The notes under the pieces: generated by a model
The model's database searches: none
Seen by the model: only the letters and a program-made list of their open reading frames with translations
What the model was told of the DNA's origin: nothing
Part shown: one piece after another, positions 1 through 9,043 of the stretch
How the letters are laid out: each line of letters starts with the position of its first letter
Numbering within the stretch: the first letter of the stretch is position 1
Position numbers and translations under genes: made by a program
NCBI GenBank assembly: GCA_039725955.1
Contig: CP091034.1
Location: 1,798,001-1,862,000 of the forward strand
Length of the DNA stretch: 64,000 nt
From: Sinorhizobium sp. B11
GTDB taxonomy: Bacteria > Pseudomonadota > Alphaproteobacteria > Rhizobiales > Rhizobiaceae
Direction: 5' to 3'

Positions 1-2590
1 CCTTGGCGAGTTTGACGCGCTGCGCCTCACCACCCGAGAGCGTATTGGCCTGCTGGCCGACCTTGATATAGCCAAGGCCGACATCGAAAAGTGACTGCAG
101 CTTATCGCGCACGCCCGGAACCGCTGCGAAGAACTCGACACCTTCTTCCACCGTCATGTCCAGCACGTCGGAGATCGACTTGCCCTTGAAAGTCACGTCG
201 AGCGTTTCGCGGTTATAACGCTTGCCGTGGCAGACGTCGCAGGTGACATAGACGTCGGGCAGGAAATGCATCTCGATCTTGATGACGCCATCGCCCTGGC
301 AGGCTTCGCAGCGGCCGCCCTTGACGTTGAAAGAGAAACGGCCCGGCTGATACCCGCGCGCCTTGGCCTCCGGCAGGCCGGCGAACCAGTCGCGGATCGG
401 CGTGAAGGCGCCGGTATAGGTCGCCGGATTGGACCGCGGCGTACGGCCGATCGGCGACTGGTCGATATCGATCACCTTGTCGATATGTTCGAAACCGTCG
501 ATGCGATCGTGATCGGCAGGGATTTCGCGCGCGCCCATGACACGACGCGCTGCAGACTTGTAGAGCGTTTCGATCAGGAAAGTGGACTTGCCGCCTCCCG
601 AAACACCCGTAACAGCCGTGAAGACGCCGAGCGGAATGGCTGCGGTGACGTTCTTCAGATTGTTGCCGCGCGCGCCGACGACCTTGATCTCCTTGCCTTT
701 CTTCGGCTTGCGTCGCTCGTCGGGCAGGGCCACCCCGAGTTCGCCCGACAGATATTTGCCGGTGAGCGACTTCGGATTGGCCATGATCTCCTGCGGCGTG
801 CCATGTGCCACCACCTGGCCGCCATGGACGCCGGCAGCGGGGCCGATATCGACCACATCATCAGCCGTCAGGATCGCATCTTCGTCATGCTCGACGACGA
901 TAACCGTATTGCCGATATCGCGCAGGTGCTTCAGCGTTTCGAGAAGCCGGGCATTGTCGCGCTGGTGCAGGCCGATCGACGGCTCGTCGAGCACGTAGAG
1001 AACACCCGTCAGGCCCGAGCCGATCTGCGAGGCAAGCCGGATACGCTGGCTCTCGCCGCCCGACAGCGTGCCTGAATTGCGCGACAGGCTCAGATATTCG
1101 AGACCGACATCGTTGAGGAAGCGCAGGCGGTCGCGGATTTCCTTGAGAATGCGCACGGCAATCTCGTTCTGCTTGGCATTGAAGGTCGCCGGTAGCGTCT
1201 CGAACCAGTCGCGCGCGATGCGGATCGACATTTGCGTCACTTCGCCGATATGCAGCTTGTTGATCTTGACCGCGAGCGCTTCCGGCTTCAGGCGAAAACC
1301 ATTACAGGCCGGGCAGGGGGCGGCCGACATGAAGCGCTCGATATCCTCGCGCGCCCAGGCCGAATCCGTTTCCTTCCAGCGCCGCTCGAGATTGGGCACG
1401 ATGCCCTCGAAATTCTTCGAGGTCGTGTAGGAGCGCGCGCCATCGGCATAGTGGAATTCGATCTTCTCCTCGGTGCCATTGAGAATGACATCCTTGGCTT
1501 TCTCAGAGAGATCGTTCCAGCGGCTGCCGAGCTTGAAGCCGAAATGCTTGCCGAGCGCCTCAAGCGTCTGGTTGTAATAGGGCGAGGTGGACTTGGCCCA
1601 CGGCGCAATCGCGCCATCCCGCAACGTGCGCTCCGGCTCAGGCACGATCAGGTCGGTATCGATCTTCTGCTGCGAGCCGAGACCGTCGCAGGTCGGGCAA
1701 GCACCGAAGGGATTGTTGAACGAGAAGAGCCGCGGCTCGATTTCCGGAATGGTGAAGCCGGAGACCGGGCAGGCGAATTTTTCCGAAAACAGCACACGCT
1801 CATGCGTCTCGTTGAGCGACTTGTTGGCAGAGCCACCAGCCGAGGTTTCCTCCGGCGGCAGCGGCTTGTCGGCAAATTCCGCAACGGCGAGCCCATCGGC
1901 GAGCTTCAGAGCGGTCTCGAAACTGTCGGCCAGACGCGAGGCCATGTCGGGGCGCACGACGATACGGTCGATGACGATATCGATATCGTGCTTGTATTTC
2001 TTGTCGAGAGCAGGCGCATCAGCGATCTCGTAGAACTGGCCATCGATCTTGACGCGCTGGAAGCCCTTTTTCATGAGCTCCGCCAGTTCCTTCTTATACT
2101 CGCCCTTGCGGCCGCGGATCATCGGCGCGAGAATGTAGAGCCGCGTGCCTTCCTCGAAAGCGAGCACCCGATCGACCATCTGGCTCACCGTCTGGCTTTC
2201 GATCGGCAGGCCGGTGGCCGGCGAATAGGGCACGCCGACGCGTGCGAAGAGCAGGCGCATGTAGTCGTAGATTTCGGTGACCGTACCGACCGTCGAGCGC
2301 GGGTTGCGCGATGTCGTCTTCTGTTCGATCGAGATTGCCGGCGAAAGCCCGTCGATCTGGTCGACGTCAGGCTTCTGCATCATTTCCAGGAACTGGCGGG
2401 CATAGGCCGAAAGGCTTTCGACATAGCGGCGCTGTCCCTCGGCATAGATCGTGTCGAAGGCGAGCGAGGATTTGCCGGAGCCGGAAAGGCCGGTCATAAC
2501 GATCAGCTTGTTACGCGGCAGATCGAGGTCGATGCCCTTCAAATTATGCTCGCGCGCGCCACGGATGGAGATCGTCTTCAGTTCGCTCAT
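1..2590 (-). CDS. uvrA: Excinuclease ABC subunit A, C-terminus cut by window edge
   Basis: UvrA is the damage-recognition ATPase of nucleotide excision repair; it loads UvrB on damaged DNA in the cytoplasm. Reading leftward from an ATG at 2590, the protein opens MSELKTISIRGAREHNLKGI, followed by the first P-loop TGLSGSGKSSLAFDT, a zinc-finger segment with the pair CPACNGF, the ABC signature LSGGESQRIRLA, a second P-loop TGVSGGGKST, the CDVCHGKRYN finger and the second signature LSGGEAQRVKLAK at the window edge. This covers about 860 residues of a protein that usually has about 950-970, so only the last part is missing. The gene is divergent from ssb and has a LexA-type box in its promoter, so SOS induction is expected. 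The long plus-strand frames over this gene are shadows. Confidence 0.97.
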   Translation of the reverse strand, partial: MSELKTISIRGAREHNLKGIDLDLPRNKLIVMTGLSGSGKSSLAFDTIYAEGQRRYVESLSAYARQFLEMMQKPDVDQIDGLSPAISIEQKTTSRNPRSTVGTVTEIYDYMRLLFARVGVPYSPATGLPIESQTVSQMVDRVLAFEEGTRLYILAPMIRGRKGEYKKELAELMKKGFQRVKIDGQFYEIADAPALDKKYKHDIDIVIDRIVVRPDMASRLADSFETALKLADGLAVAEFADKPLPPEETSAGGSANKSLNETHERVLFSEKFACPVSGFTIPEIEPRLFSFNNPFGACPTCDGLGSQQKIDTDLIVPEPERTLRDGAIAPWAKSTSPYYNQTLEALGKHFGFKLGSRWNDLSEKAKDVILNGTEEKIEFHYADGARSYTTSKNFEGIVPNLERRWKETDSAWAREDIERFMSAAPCPACNGFRLKPEALAVKINKLHIGEVTQMSIRIARDWFETLPATFNAKQNEIAVRILKEIRDRLRFLNDVGLEYLSLSRNSGTLSGGESQRIRLASQIGSGLTGVLYVLDEPSIGLHQRDNARLLETLKHLRDIGNTVIVVEHDEDAILTADDVVDIGPAAGVHGGQVVAHGTPQEIMANPKSLTGKYLSGELGVALPDERRKPKKGKEIKVVGARGNNLKNVTAAIPLGVFTAVTGVSGGGKSTFLIETLYKSAARRVMGAREIPADHDRIDGFEHIDKVIDIDQSPIGRTPRSNPATYTGAFTPIRDWFAGLPEAKARGYQPGRFSFNVKGGRCEACQGDGVIKIEMHFLPDVYVTCDVCHGKRYNRETLDVTFKGKSISDVLDMTVEEGVEFFAAVPGVRDKLQSLFDVGLGYIKVGQQANTLSGGEAQRVKLAK

Positions 2591-2717
2591 CGTCTCTGCT
2601 TCAAGTCGTTTGGGGAATAACAGCCCTTATTTAGTGATGCCGACGGGCGAGTCGAGGCTGAATGTCCGGAACAACAAAGGTTTTCGATTCTGTTGACAGG
2701 ATCATAGCGAATAATTA

Positions 2718-2732
2718 GAACAAATAAAGAAC
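2718..2732 (-). promoter_or_regulatory. Alphaproteobacterial LexA (SOS) box upstream of uvrA
   Basis: The sequence GAAC-AAATAAA-GAAC lies here, which on the minus strand reads GTTC-TTTATTT-GTTC. This is the direct-repeat GTTC-N7-GTTC operator known for LexA in Rhizobiales. It sits 128 bases upstream of the uvrA start, oriented towards uvrA, and about 113 bases before ssb, so it may also affect ssb. The match to the consensus is exact. Confidence 0.85.
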
Positions 2733-2844
2733 AAAATTCCTTGTGGATGACAGGAACTGGATACGCACCGCCTGTCCTCTATGGTTTAAGGTGCGCCGAT
2801 GATTTTTAAACGCCGCCGGGCAGGGCGGCAGTAAGGTGAATGAT

Positions 2845-3405
2845 ATGGCTGGCAGTGTGAACAAGGTAATTCTGATCGGAAACGTGGGCGCCGACCCCGA
2901 AATCCGCCGTACGCAGGATGGCCGGCCGATCGCCAACCTTCGTATCGCGACCTCGGAAACCTGGCGTGATCGCAATTCCGGCGAGCGCCGCGAGAAGACC
3001 GAATGGCACACGGTCGTTGTCTTCAATGAAGGCCTCTGCAAGGTTGTCGAGCAATATGTGAAGAAGGGCGCCAAACTCTATATCGAAGGCGCGCTGCAGA
3101 CCCGGAAGTGGCAGGACCAGACCGGCAACGACCGCTACTCGACGGAAATCGTGCTGCAGGGCTTCAACTCGACCCTGACAATGCTCGACGGTCGTGGTGA
3201 AGGCGGCGGCGCAGGGTCCGGCTTCGGCGGCGGTCGCGGTGGTGACGACTTCGGTGGCGGCGGTTACGGCGACGATTATGGTTCCAGCCCGTCTTCTGGC
3301 GGCGGTGGCCGGAGCGGCGGTGGTAACCGTGGCGGTGGCAGCAGTGGCGGTGGCAGCAGCGGCGGCAACTTCTCGCGCGATCTCGACGACGATATCCCGT
3401 TTTAG
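2845..3405 (+). CDS. ssb: Single-stranded DNA-binding protein
   Basis: SSB coats single-stranded DNA during replication, recombination and repair and recruits partners through its C-terminal tip. The N-terminal OB fold (about residues 1-110) begins MAGSVNKVILIGNVGADPEI and contains the family pattern WRDRNSGERREKTEWH. A glycine/serine-rich linker of about 60 residues follows, and the protein ends in the acidic tip DDDIPF. The ATG at 2845 is preferred to the upstream GTG at 2836 because AAGGTGA lies five bases before it and homologues begin MAGSVNK. The length of 186 residues is normal. It is divergent from uvrA and followed by a strong terminator; the next native gene, marC, is now 26 kb away because of the island. 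Confidence 0.97.
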   Translation: MAGSVNKVILIGNVGADPEIRRTQDGRPIANLRIATSETWRDRNSGERREKTEWHTVVVFNEGLCKVVEQYVKKGAKLYIEGALQTRKWQDQTGNDRYSTEIVLQGFNSTLTMLDGRGEGGGAGSGFGGGRGGDDFGGGGYGDDYGSSPSSGGGGRSGGGNRGGGSSGGGSSGGNFSRDLDDDIPF

Positions 3406-3435
3406 GAGGGAGCGTCAACGCTTTTGTCAACTAAG

Positions 3436-3475
3436 AGCCGTAAGTCGTTTAGAGACAACGACTTACGGCTTTTTC
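3436..3475 (+). terminator. Rho-independent terminator of ssb
   Basis: A perfect 14-bp stem, AGCCGTAAGTCGTT paired with AACGACTTACGGCT, encloses a 7-base loop and is followed by TTTTC TTT. It lies 30 bases after the ssb stop codon and marks the end of recognisable native sequence on the left. Confidence 0.93.
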
Positions 3476-3481
3476 TTTGAC

Positions 3482-3714
3482 CGGAGATCCGTCGCGCTAC
3501 AAAACCTAGTAGAGGAATTCCTAACACCGTAAACTTACACCGCAGCCGTTTACTGCTATCCAGTGCGAAAGTCAGGCCTGGGAGCAGGTTGAAAGAAAAT
3601 CTAGGCCGGCAAGAAAAAAATATGTTGACGTGTCGGCAGGACTCCAGTTAGTTCACGCATTGACAGATTAATTATAATTTGTAGCTTTCACCGTTATTTC
3701 GGTGGGAGCTTTTT
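3482..3714. other. Left island junction, non-coding
   Basis: No gene is seen in these 233 bases. They hold a 10-bp palindrome AGGAATTCCT (3513-3522), one copy of the 10-base direct repeat CGTAAACTTA (3528-3537), and a short inverted pair GTAAAC (3529-3534)/GTTTAC (3547-3552) overlapping it, the kind of arrangement expected of a recombinase core site. AT-rich sequence follows up to the first integrase. TTGACA at about 3660 and TATAAT nearby are too close together to form a normal promoter. Confidence 0.35.
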
Positions 3715-5007
3715 GTGCTGTTGTCTTCGCAAAATCCTTACAGCGTTCGATGGTCGATTTTTTCGTCCGGCGAGCGCATGCCCTTTTTGGTGCGAGCGGA
3801 CACCGGGTTGCCTCTCGAGGCTGCCACCTTCTGGATCATGGCGAGCAGTCGGCCTCTCGGCCATCAGCCGAACACCATGTTCAACCAACTCCGGTCGCTG
3901 ATGCACCTCTACCTCTGGGCGGACCTGCGGGGTATCGATGTCCACGGGCGCCTCCGGGAAGGCGTTTTCCTGTCCCTGAGTGAAATCATTGATCTGACCG
4001 GTTTCTGTGGCCGATACCTGGCGGACATACTTCCCGAACTTGAACAGCGTTCTTCAAATGTCGTGGAACTGGTGAAGCGGGCAAAGCCGCAGCGAGAGCG
4101 TTCAGTTGTATCGGCCGAGAAGCGAAACCGACTGAACGTGATCTATGGGTTCCTCGAATTCACGAGCGCTGACCACCTTGCCGAACTTCAAAAATGGCCT
4201 GATCGATGGTTGGCCTACGACAAGATGCGGCGGGAATGTCTCGATCGAATTAGAGCGTACATTCGGGGCATCAGAGCGCCGAAGCGCGACGATGTCGGGC
4301 AGCGAGAGGGCGTCGACCCGGAGGTGGTGCAGCGGCTGTTGACCATCCTTGAGCCGGACCACCCCGAGAACCCCTTCCGAACGGAAGTACGCTTCCGAAA
4401 CTATCTCATCGTGAGGCTGCTCATAGAGCTCGGCATTCGGCGCGGAGAGCTTCTGGGTCTCTACGTAGCCGATTTGGCACTCAGCGGGGCAAAGGGCTCT
4501 GTCACAGTGCATCGACGGCCGGATGACAAGCAGGACAACCGCCGGGAAAAACCAGCCGCCAAGACTGCAGCGCGGATACTGCCGTTGAGCGCCCGCGCCA
4601 CGGAAATGGTTCATGAATGGGTCGTCAAGTATCGATCGAAACTACCGTTCGCAAAGCTGAATCCCTTCCTGATTGTCAGCATGCCCGACGGCAAACCAAT
4701 GTCGCTGTCAAACGTCAATAAGATCTTCCTGGCGATACGTAAACGTGTTCCTGGACTGCCGGATGAGATAGGGCCGCATCCGCTGCGCCACTCGTGGAAT
4801 GATGCTTTTTCTGAACTGATCGACCTCAAGGGCACCATCTCTCCGGAAGACGAGATCAAGTGGAGGAAGAGGCTCATGGGGTGGCGGAGCGATTCGACAG
4901 CTCAGCACTATCTGCGTCGTACCATACGGCGGAGGTCGGACGAGTTCCTTGCCGAAATTCAAGAAGACTTGGACATTCGAATTTGCAGTGAGGAGAGTGA
5001 CGTATGA
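3715..5007 (+). CDS. Tyrosine recombinase 1 of the island trio
   Basis: A site-specific recombinase/integrase of the lambda-integrase superfamily, 430 residues. The catalytic domain is complete: ArgI R242 in GIRRGELLGL, HPLRH (H355, R358), W390 at the box II His/Trp position and nucleophile Y399 in AQHYLRR. Residues about 130-200 form a probable core-binding domain. The GTG start at 3715 follows GGTGGGAG at a good distance; an ATG at 3778 is the alternative. Its stop overlaps the next recombinase by four bases, so the genes are translationally coupled. The arrangement of three recombinases in one operon recalls Tn554 and recombinase-in-trio elements; I cannot assign it to either from sequence alone. 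Confidence 0.9.
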   Translation: MLLSSQNPYSVRWSIFSSGERMPFLVRADTGLPLEAATFWIMASSRPLGHQPNTMFNQLRSLMHLYLWADLRGIDVHGRLREGVFLSLSEIIDLTGFCGRYLADILPELEQRSSNVVELVKRAKPQRERSVVSAEKRNRLNVIYGFLEFTSADHLAELQKWPDRWLAYDKMRRECLDRIRAYIRGIRAPKRDDVGQREGVDPEVVQRLLTILEPDHPENPFRTEVRFRNYLIVRLLIELGIRRGELLGLYVADLALSGAKGSVTVHRRPDDKQDNRREKPAAKTAARILPLSARATEMVHEWVVKYRSKLPFAKLNPFLIVSMPDGKPMSLSNVNKIFLAIRKRVPGLPDEIGPHPLRHSWNDAFSELIDLKGTISPEDEIKWRKRLMGWRSDSTAQHYLRRTIRRRSDEFLAEIQEDLDIRICSEESDV

Positions 5008-6512
5008 CGTCGGTTCGTAGATCTGCCGGTTCCGATGACCTCCCGCGGCTTCCGACGGAGGCAATCACACGCGATGGAGTAACCTTTGATCCTCACTTAA
5101 ATCAGTGGTCCCTGGGTGGCCTTTCCAATAGGCAGATCTTCAAATTCGACGAATTTGACCGTCTCTCGGAAGGGATAGTCCTGCGGCTCAAGTGGCTATT
5201 GATAGCGAAGCTTCAGGAGGCATCGTTCCCCCATTCAGTCAACCTTTTCAGAAACTTCCTCTTGTTTTATCGATCGGTGTTTTCGCGGTTGAACACTTGT
5301 TGCGAACGCATCGAACTCAGCCATGTTCTTACTTTCCAGGCGACGCTCAACGAGACGACAGAGTGGAAGCTTGGAGTTGTTCGTATCTTCCTCACGGAAA
5401 TGAACAGGCTCGGTTTCGGTATCGCCTCGGAAGAGTTGCTCGAGTACCTCGACAGCTCGACCATCCGCGGCAATATCAAGGGCACTTCGATCCGCACTCG
5501 CGACTCGAAGCAAGGAGCGTTCAACGACATAGAGCTTTTGAGTATCCACTCTGCCCTCAACGATTCATATGCGCGCGGCGAGATTAGTCTGTTCCGTTTC
5601 GCAGTCGTCTGGTTGTTCCTGGCGTACGGCTGTCGTCCGATCCAGATCGCCGCAATGAAGGAGAAGGACCTCCTCGTAATCGAAAACAGCGAGGGCAAGT
5701 CATACGCGCTCCGCATCCCGCGAGCGAAACAGATAGGCAGTGGAATTCGAGGTCAGTTCAAGACTCGGTATTGCAGCAAGGATGTCGGGGCGCTGCTTGA
5801 ACGTGTGATCGATCAAAACAGAGCTCGGCCGGAAACCCTGCGACTGCGCCCCGGTGAAGCGCCTTTGTTTATGTCAAGGCAAGTTGGCCTTATGCCGGGG
5901 TTGGAGTACCACCGGACCGCTCAAACTATTGGCGCTGCGGTGAACAGCACCATCGACCGCCTAAGCGGTCTTAAGGGGAACACGAAGCGGTTTAGGATAA
6001 CCCTCGCTCAGCGCGCCGTCGACGACGGAAAGGACAAGTGGACCGTTGCGGAGCTGCTGGACCATTCGGACACGCAGAACGTCGAAGTATACTTCGAGGC
6101 TAGCCCTTCGATGGTCCTGCGTCTCGATCGGCACCTCGCCATGGAGCTCGCGCCTCTCGCCCAAGCCTTCGCGGGCGTCGTCGTAAAGACGGAAGGAGAG
6201 GCTCGACGCGGCGGCGATCGAACCAGTCGTATCTACGACCGAGCCCTTATCGACAACGTCACCGACCCTCTTGGGACATGCGGGCAGATGAGCTTCTGTG
6301 GTCTGGCCGCACCATACGCATGCTATACGTGCCGGCACTTCCAACCATGGATCGACGGGCCGCACGAGGAATTCATGGCCGCGCTCATCGCCGATCGCAA
6401 TCGCATGGAGGGGGATGGAATATCGCGCAAGATCTTCACAATCAGGGATCGGACAATCATTGCAGCGGCCGAAGTTATTCAGCTCTGCTCCCTGGAGCGG
6501 CTGGTGGCATGA
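5004..6512 (+). CDS. Tyrosine recombinase 2 of the island trio, with cysteine-rich tail
   Basis: A 501-502-residue tyrosine recombinase. ArgI is R211 in AYGCRPIQIAAM. Box II is unusual: the H-x-x-R motif reads KRFR (K328, R331), with lysine in place of histidine. It is followed by LLDHSD (H354) and the putative nucleophile Y363 in EVYFEAS. The C-terminal 80 residues carry four cysteines (C426, C432, C440, C443) spaced like a zinc-binding cluster, CGQMSFC...CYTC, which is unusual for simple phage integrases and resembles tails seen in trio-type recombinases. ATGA overlaps couple it to both neighbours. Probably one subunit of a hetero-recombinase complex; the altered box II could reduce or modify its own strand-exchange activity. 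Confidence 0.88.
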   Translation: MTSVRRSAGSDDLPRLPTEAITRDGVTFDPHLNQWSLGGLSNRQIFKFDEFDRLSEGIVLRLKWLLIAKLQEASFPHSVNLFRNFLLFYRSVFSRLNTCCERIELSHVLTFQATLNETTEWKLGVVRIFLTEMNRLGFGIASEELLEYLDSSTIRGNIKGTSIRTRDSKQGAFNDIELLSIHSALNDSYARGEISLFRFAVVWLFLAYGCRPIQIAAMKEKDLLVIENSEGKSYALRIPRAKQIGSGIRGQFKTRYCSKDVGALLERVIDQNRARPETLRLRPGEAPLFMSRQVGLMPGLEYHRTAQTIGAAVNSTIDRLSGLKGNTKRFRITLAQRAVDDGKDKWTVAELLDHSDTQNVEVYFEASPSMVLRLDRHLAMELAPLAQAFAGVVVKTEGEARRGGDRTSRIYDRALIDNVTDPLGTCGQMSFCGLAAPYACYTCRHFQPWIDGPHEEFMAALIADRNRMEGDGISRKIFTIRDRTIIAAAEVIQLCSLERLVA

Positions 6513-8620
6513 GCGGCACGGTCCATGAGTTCACCGGCGGCGAGGCGACGAACCCGTCCGAACGCGTTGCCAAGTTCATTGCCCTGGCACGGGAGATCGA
6601 GGCTCTCGTGTCGAACGACGAGTGGAACTTAGACATCTGGCAGGTCGGATCCTCCTTCGTTACGAAAGGGCAGAACCGGGACAGCCGTGTCCTAGCGTAC
6701 TACAATCGTGATACGACGCTTACTAACAGGCAGGAGGTGGTCGGTGGAGCTCCTCTCCTCGGACAATTCAGGGAATTCGCCAAAGCCTACGTCAGATATC
6801 ATCATTCGACGTCGCCGGTCCTCTTCGAGCCCACGGTCAAGCGCCTGCGAGCCTTACAGTTGATAGAGGCGAGCTTCAGATGCTTGAATCTCGAACCGCG
6901 CATCGAATCCTTGAATGTCAGCGTCCTCAACGCGGCCGTCGCCTTGGCTCAAGAAGGGGTAGGACCTGGGCGGCATTACCAATTCGCCGTGACCATCCAG
7001 AAGGTCTATCGCTTCTGCATAGACCGCAAGTTCCTCCACGCGCCCTTCCAGTGGAAGCACGGAGTGAGGAAGCCAAAGGAAAAGACTGAGGAGATAGGCA
7101 AGGAGGCGAGGGAATGGAGAGAACAGAAGCTTCCGAGTCCAGAAGCCTTCCTCGCGTTGGCGCATATTTATCGGAACTCGGAGGGCTTCGTCGATCGTCT
7201 CTACTCCGCCATCACTGCCATCTTCGTATCGATCCCCATACGCATCCACGAAGTCCTTCAGCTCCGAGAAGACTGCGAGGTCTACGATAAGGTAAAGGAT
7301 CCCGCCACGGGTGATACATCTGACACTTACGGCATTCGGGTCTTCCCCGGAAAGGGACACCCGCCGCAGGTGAAGTGGGTGCCGACGCTGATGGCATCGC
7401 TCGTACAGGAGGCAGTCGCTCGGATCCGGGAAATGTGTGCCGAGGCTCGCTTGGTAGCGGCGTGGTACGAGAAGAATCCAGGACAGTTGTGGTTACCCGG
7501 CGATCTCGAGAAGTTCAGATCGTCTGACTGGCTGCCGAAAGACGGCCTTGTGCGGCTGATGGATATTCGTCCGGCCAAAGACGCGGCCCGGTGGCTGAAC
7601 GTGCAAGGGGTTGAATGGCGGTCCGATGGAAAGACGCCCTTCATGAAAGAAGCGCGCATCTCGTCGTTGGCCGCGGTGCACCTCAAAGATCTGCCGGGAG
7701 ATTTTCCTCACCTCAACCGCTACGACGATCAAAGATACTCGGAAACGCTTCTCGTCCTGTTCGGCAACCAGGCTCATTCCGACAAGAGAACCTATCGGAC
7801 GCTGATCGAGAAAGGGACCGTCCAATCTTACGACCATTGGCTGTCCGGACACGACGGGGGGAGGAAGCCGAGCGTATTCGAGCGATTTGGTTACACGGAA
7901 AGCGATGGCAGCCCGATAAAGATCAGTAGCCACGCGTTTCGCCATTGGCTGAACACGGTCGCTCAGTTGAAGGGCATGAGCGATCTCGACATCGCCAAGT
8001 GGAGCGGGCGAGAAGTCCCGCAGAACAAGGCTTATAATCATGTGACGCCCGAAGAGACCTTGAGTCAGATTAGGGCGGCGCTGGATGACGGAACCGGTAA
8101 TGGCCCCATGTTCGAGGAAGGCAAGATGGTCGGCATCAACCGGCCCGTCGACCGCCGGGAGTTCGCCGAGGCCCGGATCGGCGCAGCACTAACAACGGAA
8201 CTCGGCATCTGTGTACATGACTATTCACTCCTTCCGTGCGAGACGCATGGCCACTGCATTGACTGCTCCGAGAACGTCTTTATCAAAGGCGACGTGAAGC
8301 ATCAGGAGAGAGTATCGAAACGCCTCGTACTGAGCGCGAAACAGCTCGATGACGCCATCCGGGCTATGGGTGAGGGTCACGTTGGAGCCGACAGATGGGT
8401 TCGCTCTCACGAGGCTAGCATCGCCAAGATGCGATTAATGCTCTCAATGCATGACGATCCCTCGATTCCCGATGGTACCGTGATGAGTCTCCCAGGTGCA
8501 TCGCGTGATGGCGAAGTGGCGATGGCCCTCCGCGACAGGGACGTCAATGAGCGTTCCTCCCGAGCCGGCAGTGTGGATGACGATCTGGTCGATGCCTTGG
8601 TGGACATGTGGGAGGATTGA
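6509..8620 (+). CDS. Tyrosine recombinase 3 of the island trio (large)
   Basis: A 703-residue tyrosine recombinase, much larger than a usual integrase. The ATG at 6509 overlaps the upstream stop by four bases (ATGA); the same frame is open back to 6278 but that part lies inside recombinase 2 and is not needed. Catalytic residues: R245 in SIPIRIHEVL, H475 and R478 in SSHAFRHW, W498 in AKWSGR and nucleophile Y509 in NKAYNH. About 190 residues lie beyond the tyrosine and include a cysteine/histidine cluster, CETHGHCIDC. The 200-residue insert between ArgI and box II is long. It is the third catalytic-type recombinase in one transcript; the next gene starts three bases after its stop. Confidence 0.88.
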   Translation: MSGTVHEFTGGEATNPSERVAKFIALAREIEALVSNDEWNLDIWQVGSSFVTKGQNRDSRVLAYYNRDTTLTNRQEVVGGAPLLGQFREFAKAYVRYHHSTSPVLFEPTVKRLRALQLIEASFRCLNLEPRIESLNVSVLNAAVALAQEGVGPGRHYQFAVTIQKVYRFCIDRKFLHAPFQWKHGVRKPKEKTEEIGKEAREWREQKLPSPEAFLALAHIYRNSEGFVDRLYSAITAIFVSIPIRIHEVLQLREDCEVYDKVKDPATGDTSDTYGIRVFPGKGHPPQVKWVPTLMASLVQEAVARIREMCAEARLVAAWYEKNPGQLWLPGDLEKFRSSDWLPKDGLVRLMDIRPAKDAARWLNVQGVEWRSDGKTPFMKEARISSLAAVHLKDLPGDFPHLNRYDDQRYSETLLVLFGNQAHSDKRTYRTLIEKGTVQSYDHWLSGHDGGRKPSVFERFGYTESDGSPIKISSHAFRHWLNTVAQLKGMSDLDIAKWSGREVPQNKAYNHVTPEETLSQIRAALDDGTGNGPMFEEGKMVGINRPVDRREFAEARIGAALTTELGICVHDYSLLPCETHGHCIDCSENVFIKGDVKHQERVSKRLVLSAKQLDDAIRAMGEGHVGADRWVRSHEASIAKMRLMLSMHDDPSIPDGTVMSLPGASRDGEVAMALRDRDVNERSSRAGSVDDDLVDALVDMWED

Positions 8621-8623
8621 CTG

Positions 8624-9043
8624 GTGGCAAAGGCCCGTCTCAAGACCGATGAAATCGAACGGATCGTCGATATGCTGACTTCGTGGCGCGGCGATCTAAC
8701 CTGGGATCGATTACTGCAGCGCGTGGAAAAGCTTCTCCGCCGCAGCTTTACACGACAAGGCCTTGCCAAGCAGGAGAATATCCAGACGGCGTATCAGCAG
8801 GCCAAGGATCGTTTGCGGACAGATAAGCCGCGTGATACGGCGCCGCGGCCTGAAATCGAACTCTTGCAGAACACCATTGAAAGCCTAAGAGCAAAGATTG
8901 CCGTGATCGAGGCCGAGAAGGGCCGCTTCGAGGAGAAGTTCGCGACATGGCTTTACAACGCGCGGAGCCGTGGCATCTCAGAGTTGGACCTGAACAGACG
9001 ACTGCCTGACGTGGACCGCGACGGGAGTGTGAAGGAACGATGA
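8624..9043 (+). CDS. Small helical protein of the recombinase operon
   Basis: A 139-residue protein of unknown function. The GTG start follows GGAGG with eight bases between and lies three bases after the recombinase 3 stop. The first 65 residues are basic and helical (RLKTDEIERIVDMLTSWRGD) and could bind DNA; residues about 80-115 form a heptad-like coiled coil (IELLQNTIESLRAKIAVIEA). It overlaps the next gene by ATGA. Its place after the recombinases resembles the small accessory proteins (such as TnpC of Tn554) that set the orientation or efficiency of recombination; the resemblance is positional and structural, not a confirmed homology. Confidence 0.75.
   Translation: MAKARLKTDEIERIVDMLTSWRGDLTWDRLLQRVEKLLRRSFTRQGLAKQENIQTAYQQAKDRLRTDKPRDTAPRPEIELLQNTIESLRAKIAVIEAEKGRFEEKFATWLYNARSRGISELDLNRRLPDVDRDGSVKER

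Noticed and set aside
227..2620. Long plus-strand frames opposite uvrA
   Set aside because: They are shadows: the minus-strand frame encodes a clear UvrA with all motifs.
3180..3370. Repeated glycine/serine codons in ssb as a possible repeat or CRISPR
   Set aside because: These are low-complexity codons of the SSB linker; no repeat-spacer structure exists. No CRISPR array was seen anywhere in the window.
3660..3680. TTGACA and TATAAT before recombinase 1
   Set aside because: The two boxes are only seven bases apart, not a normal promoter spacing.
6278..6508. Upstream extension of recombinase 3
   Set aside because: It lies inside recombinase 2; the ATG at 6509 with an ATGA overlap gives a better start.
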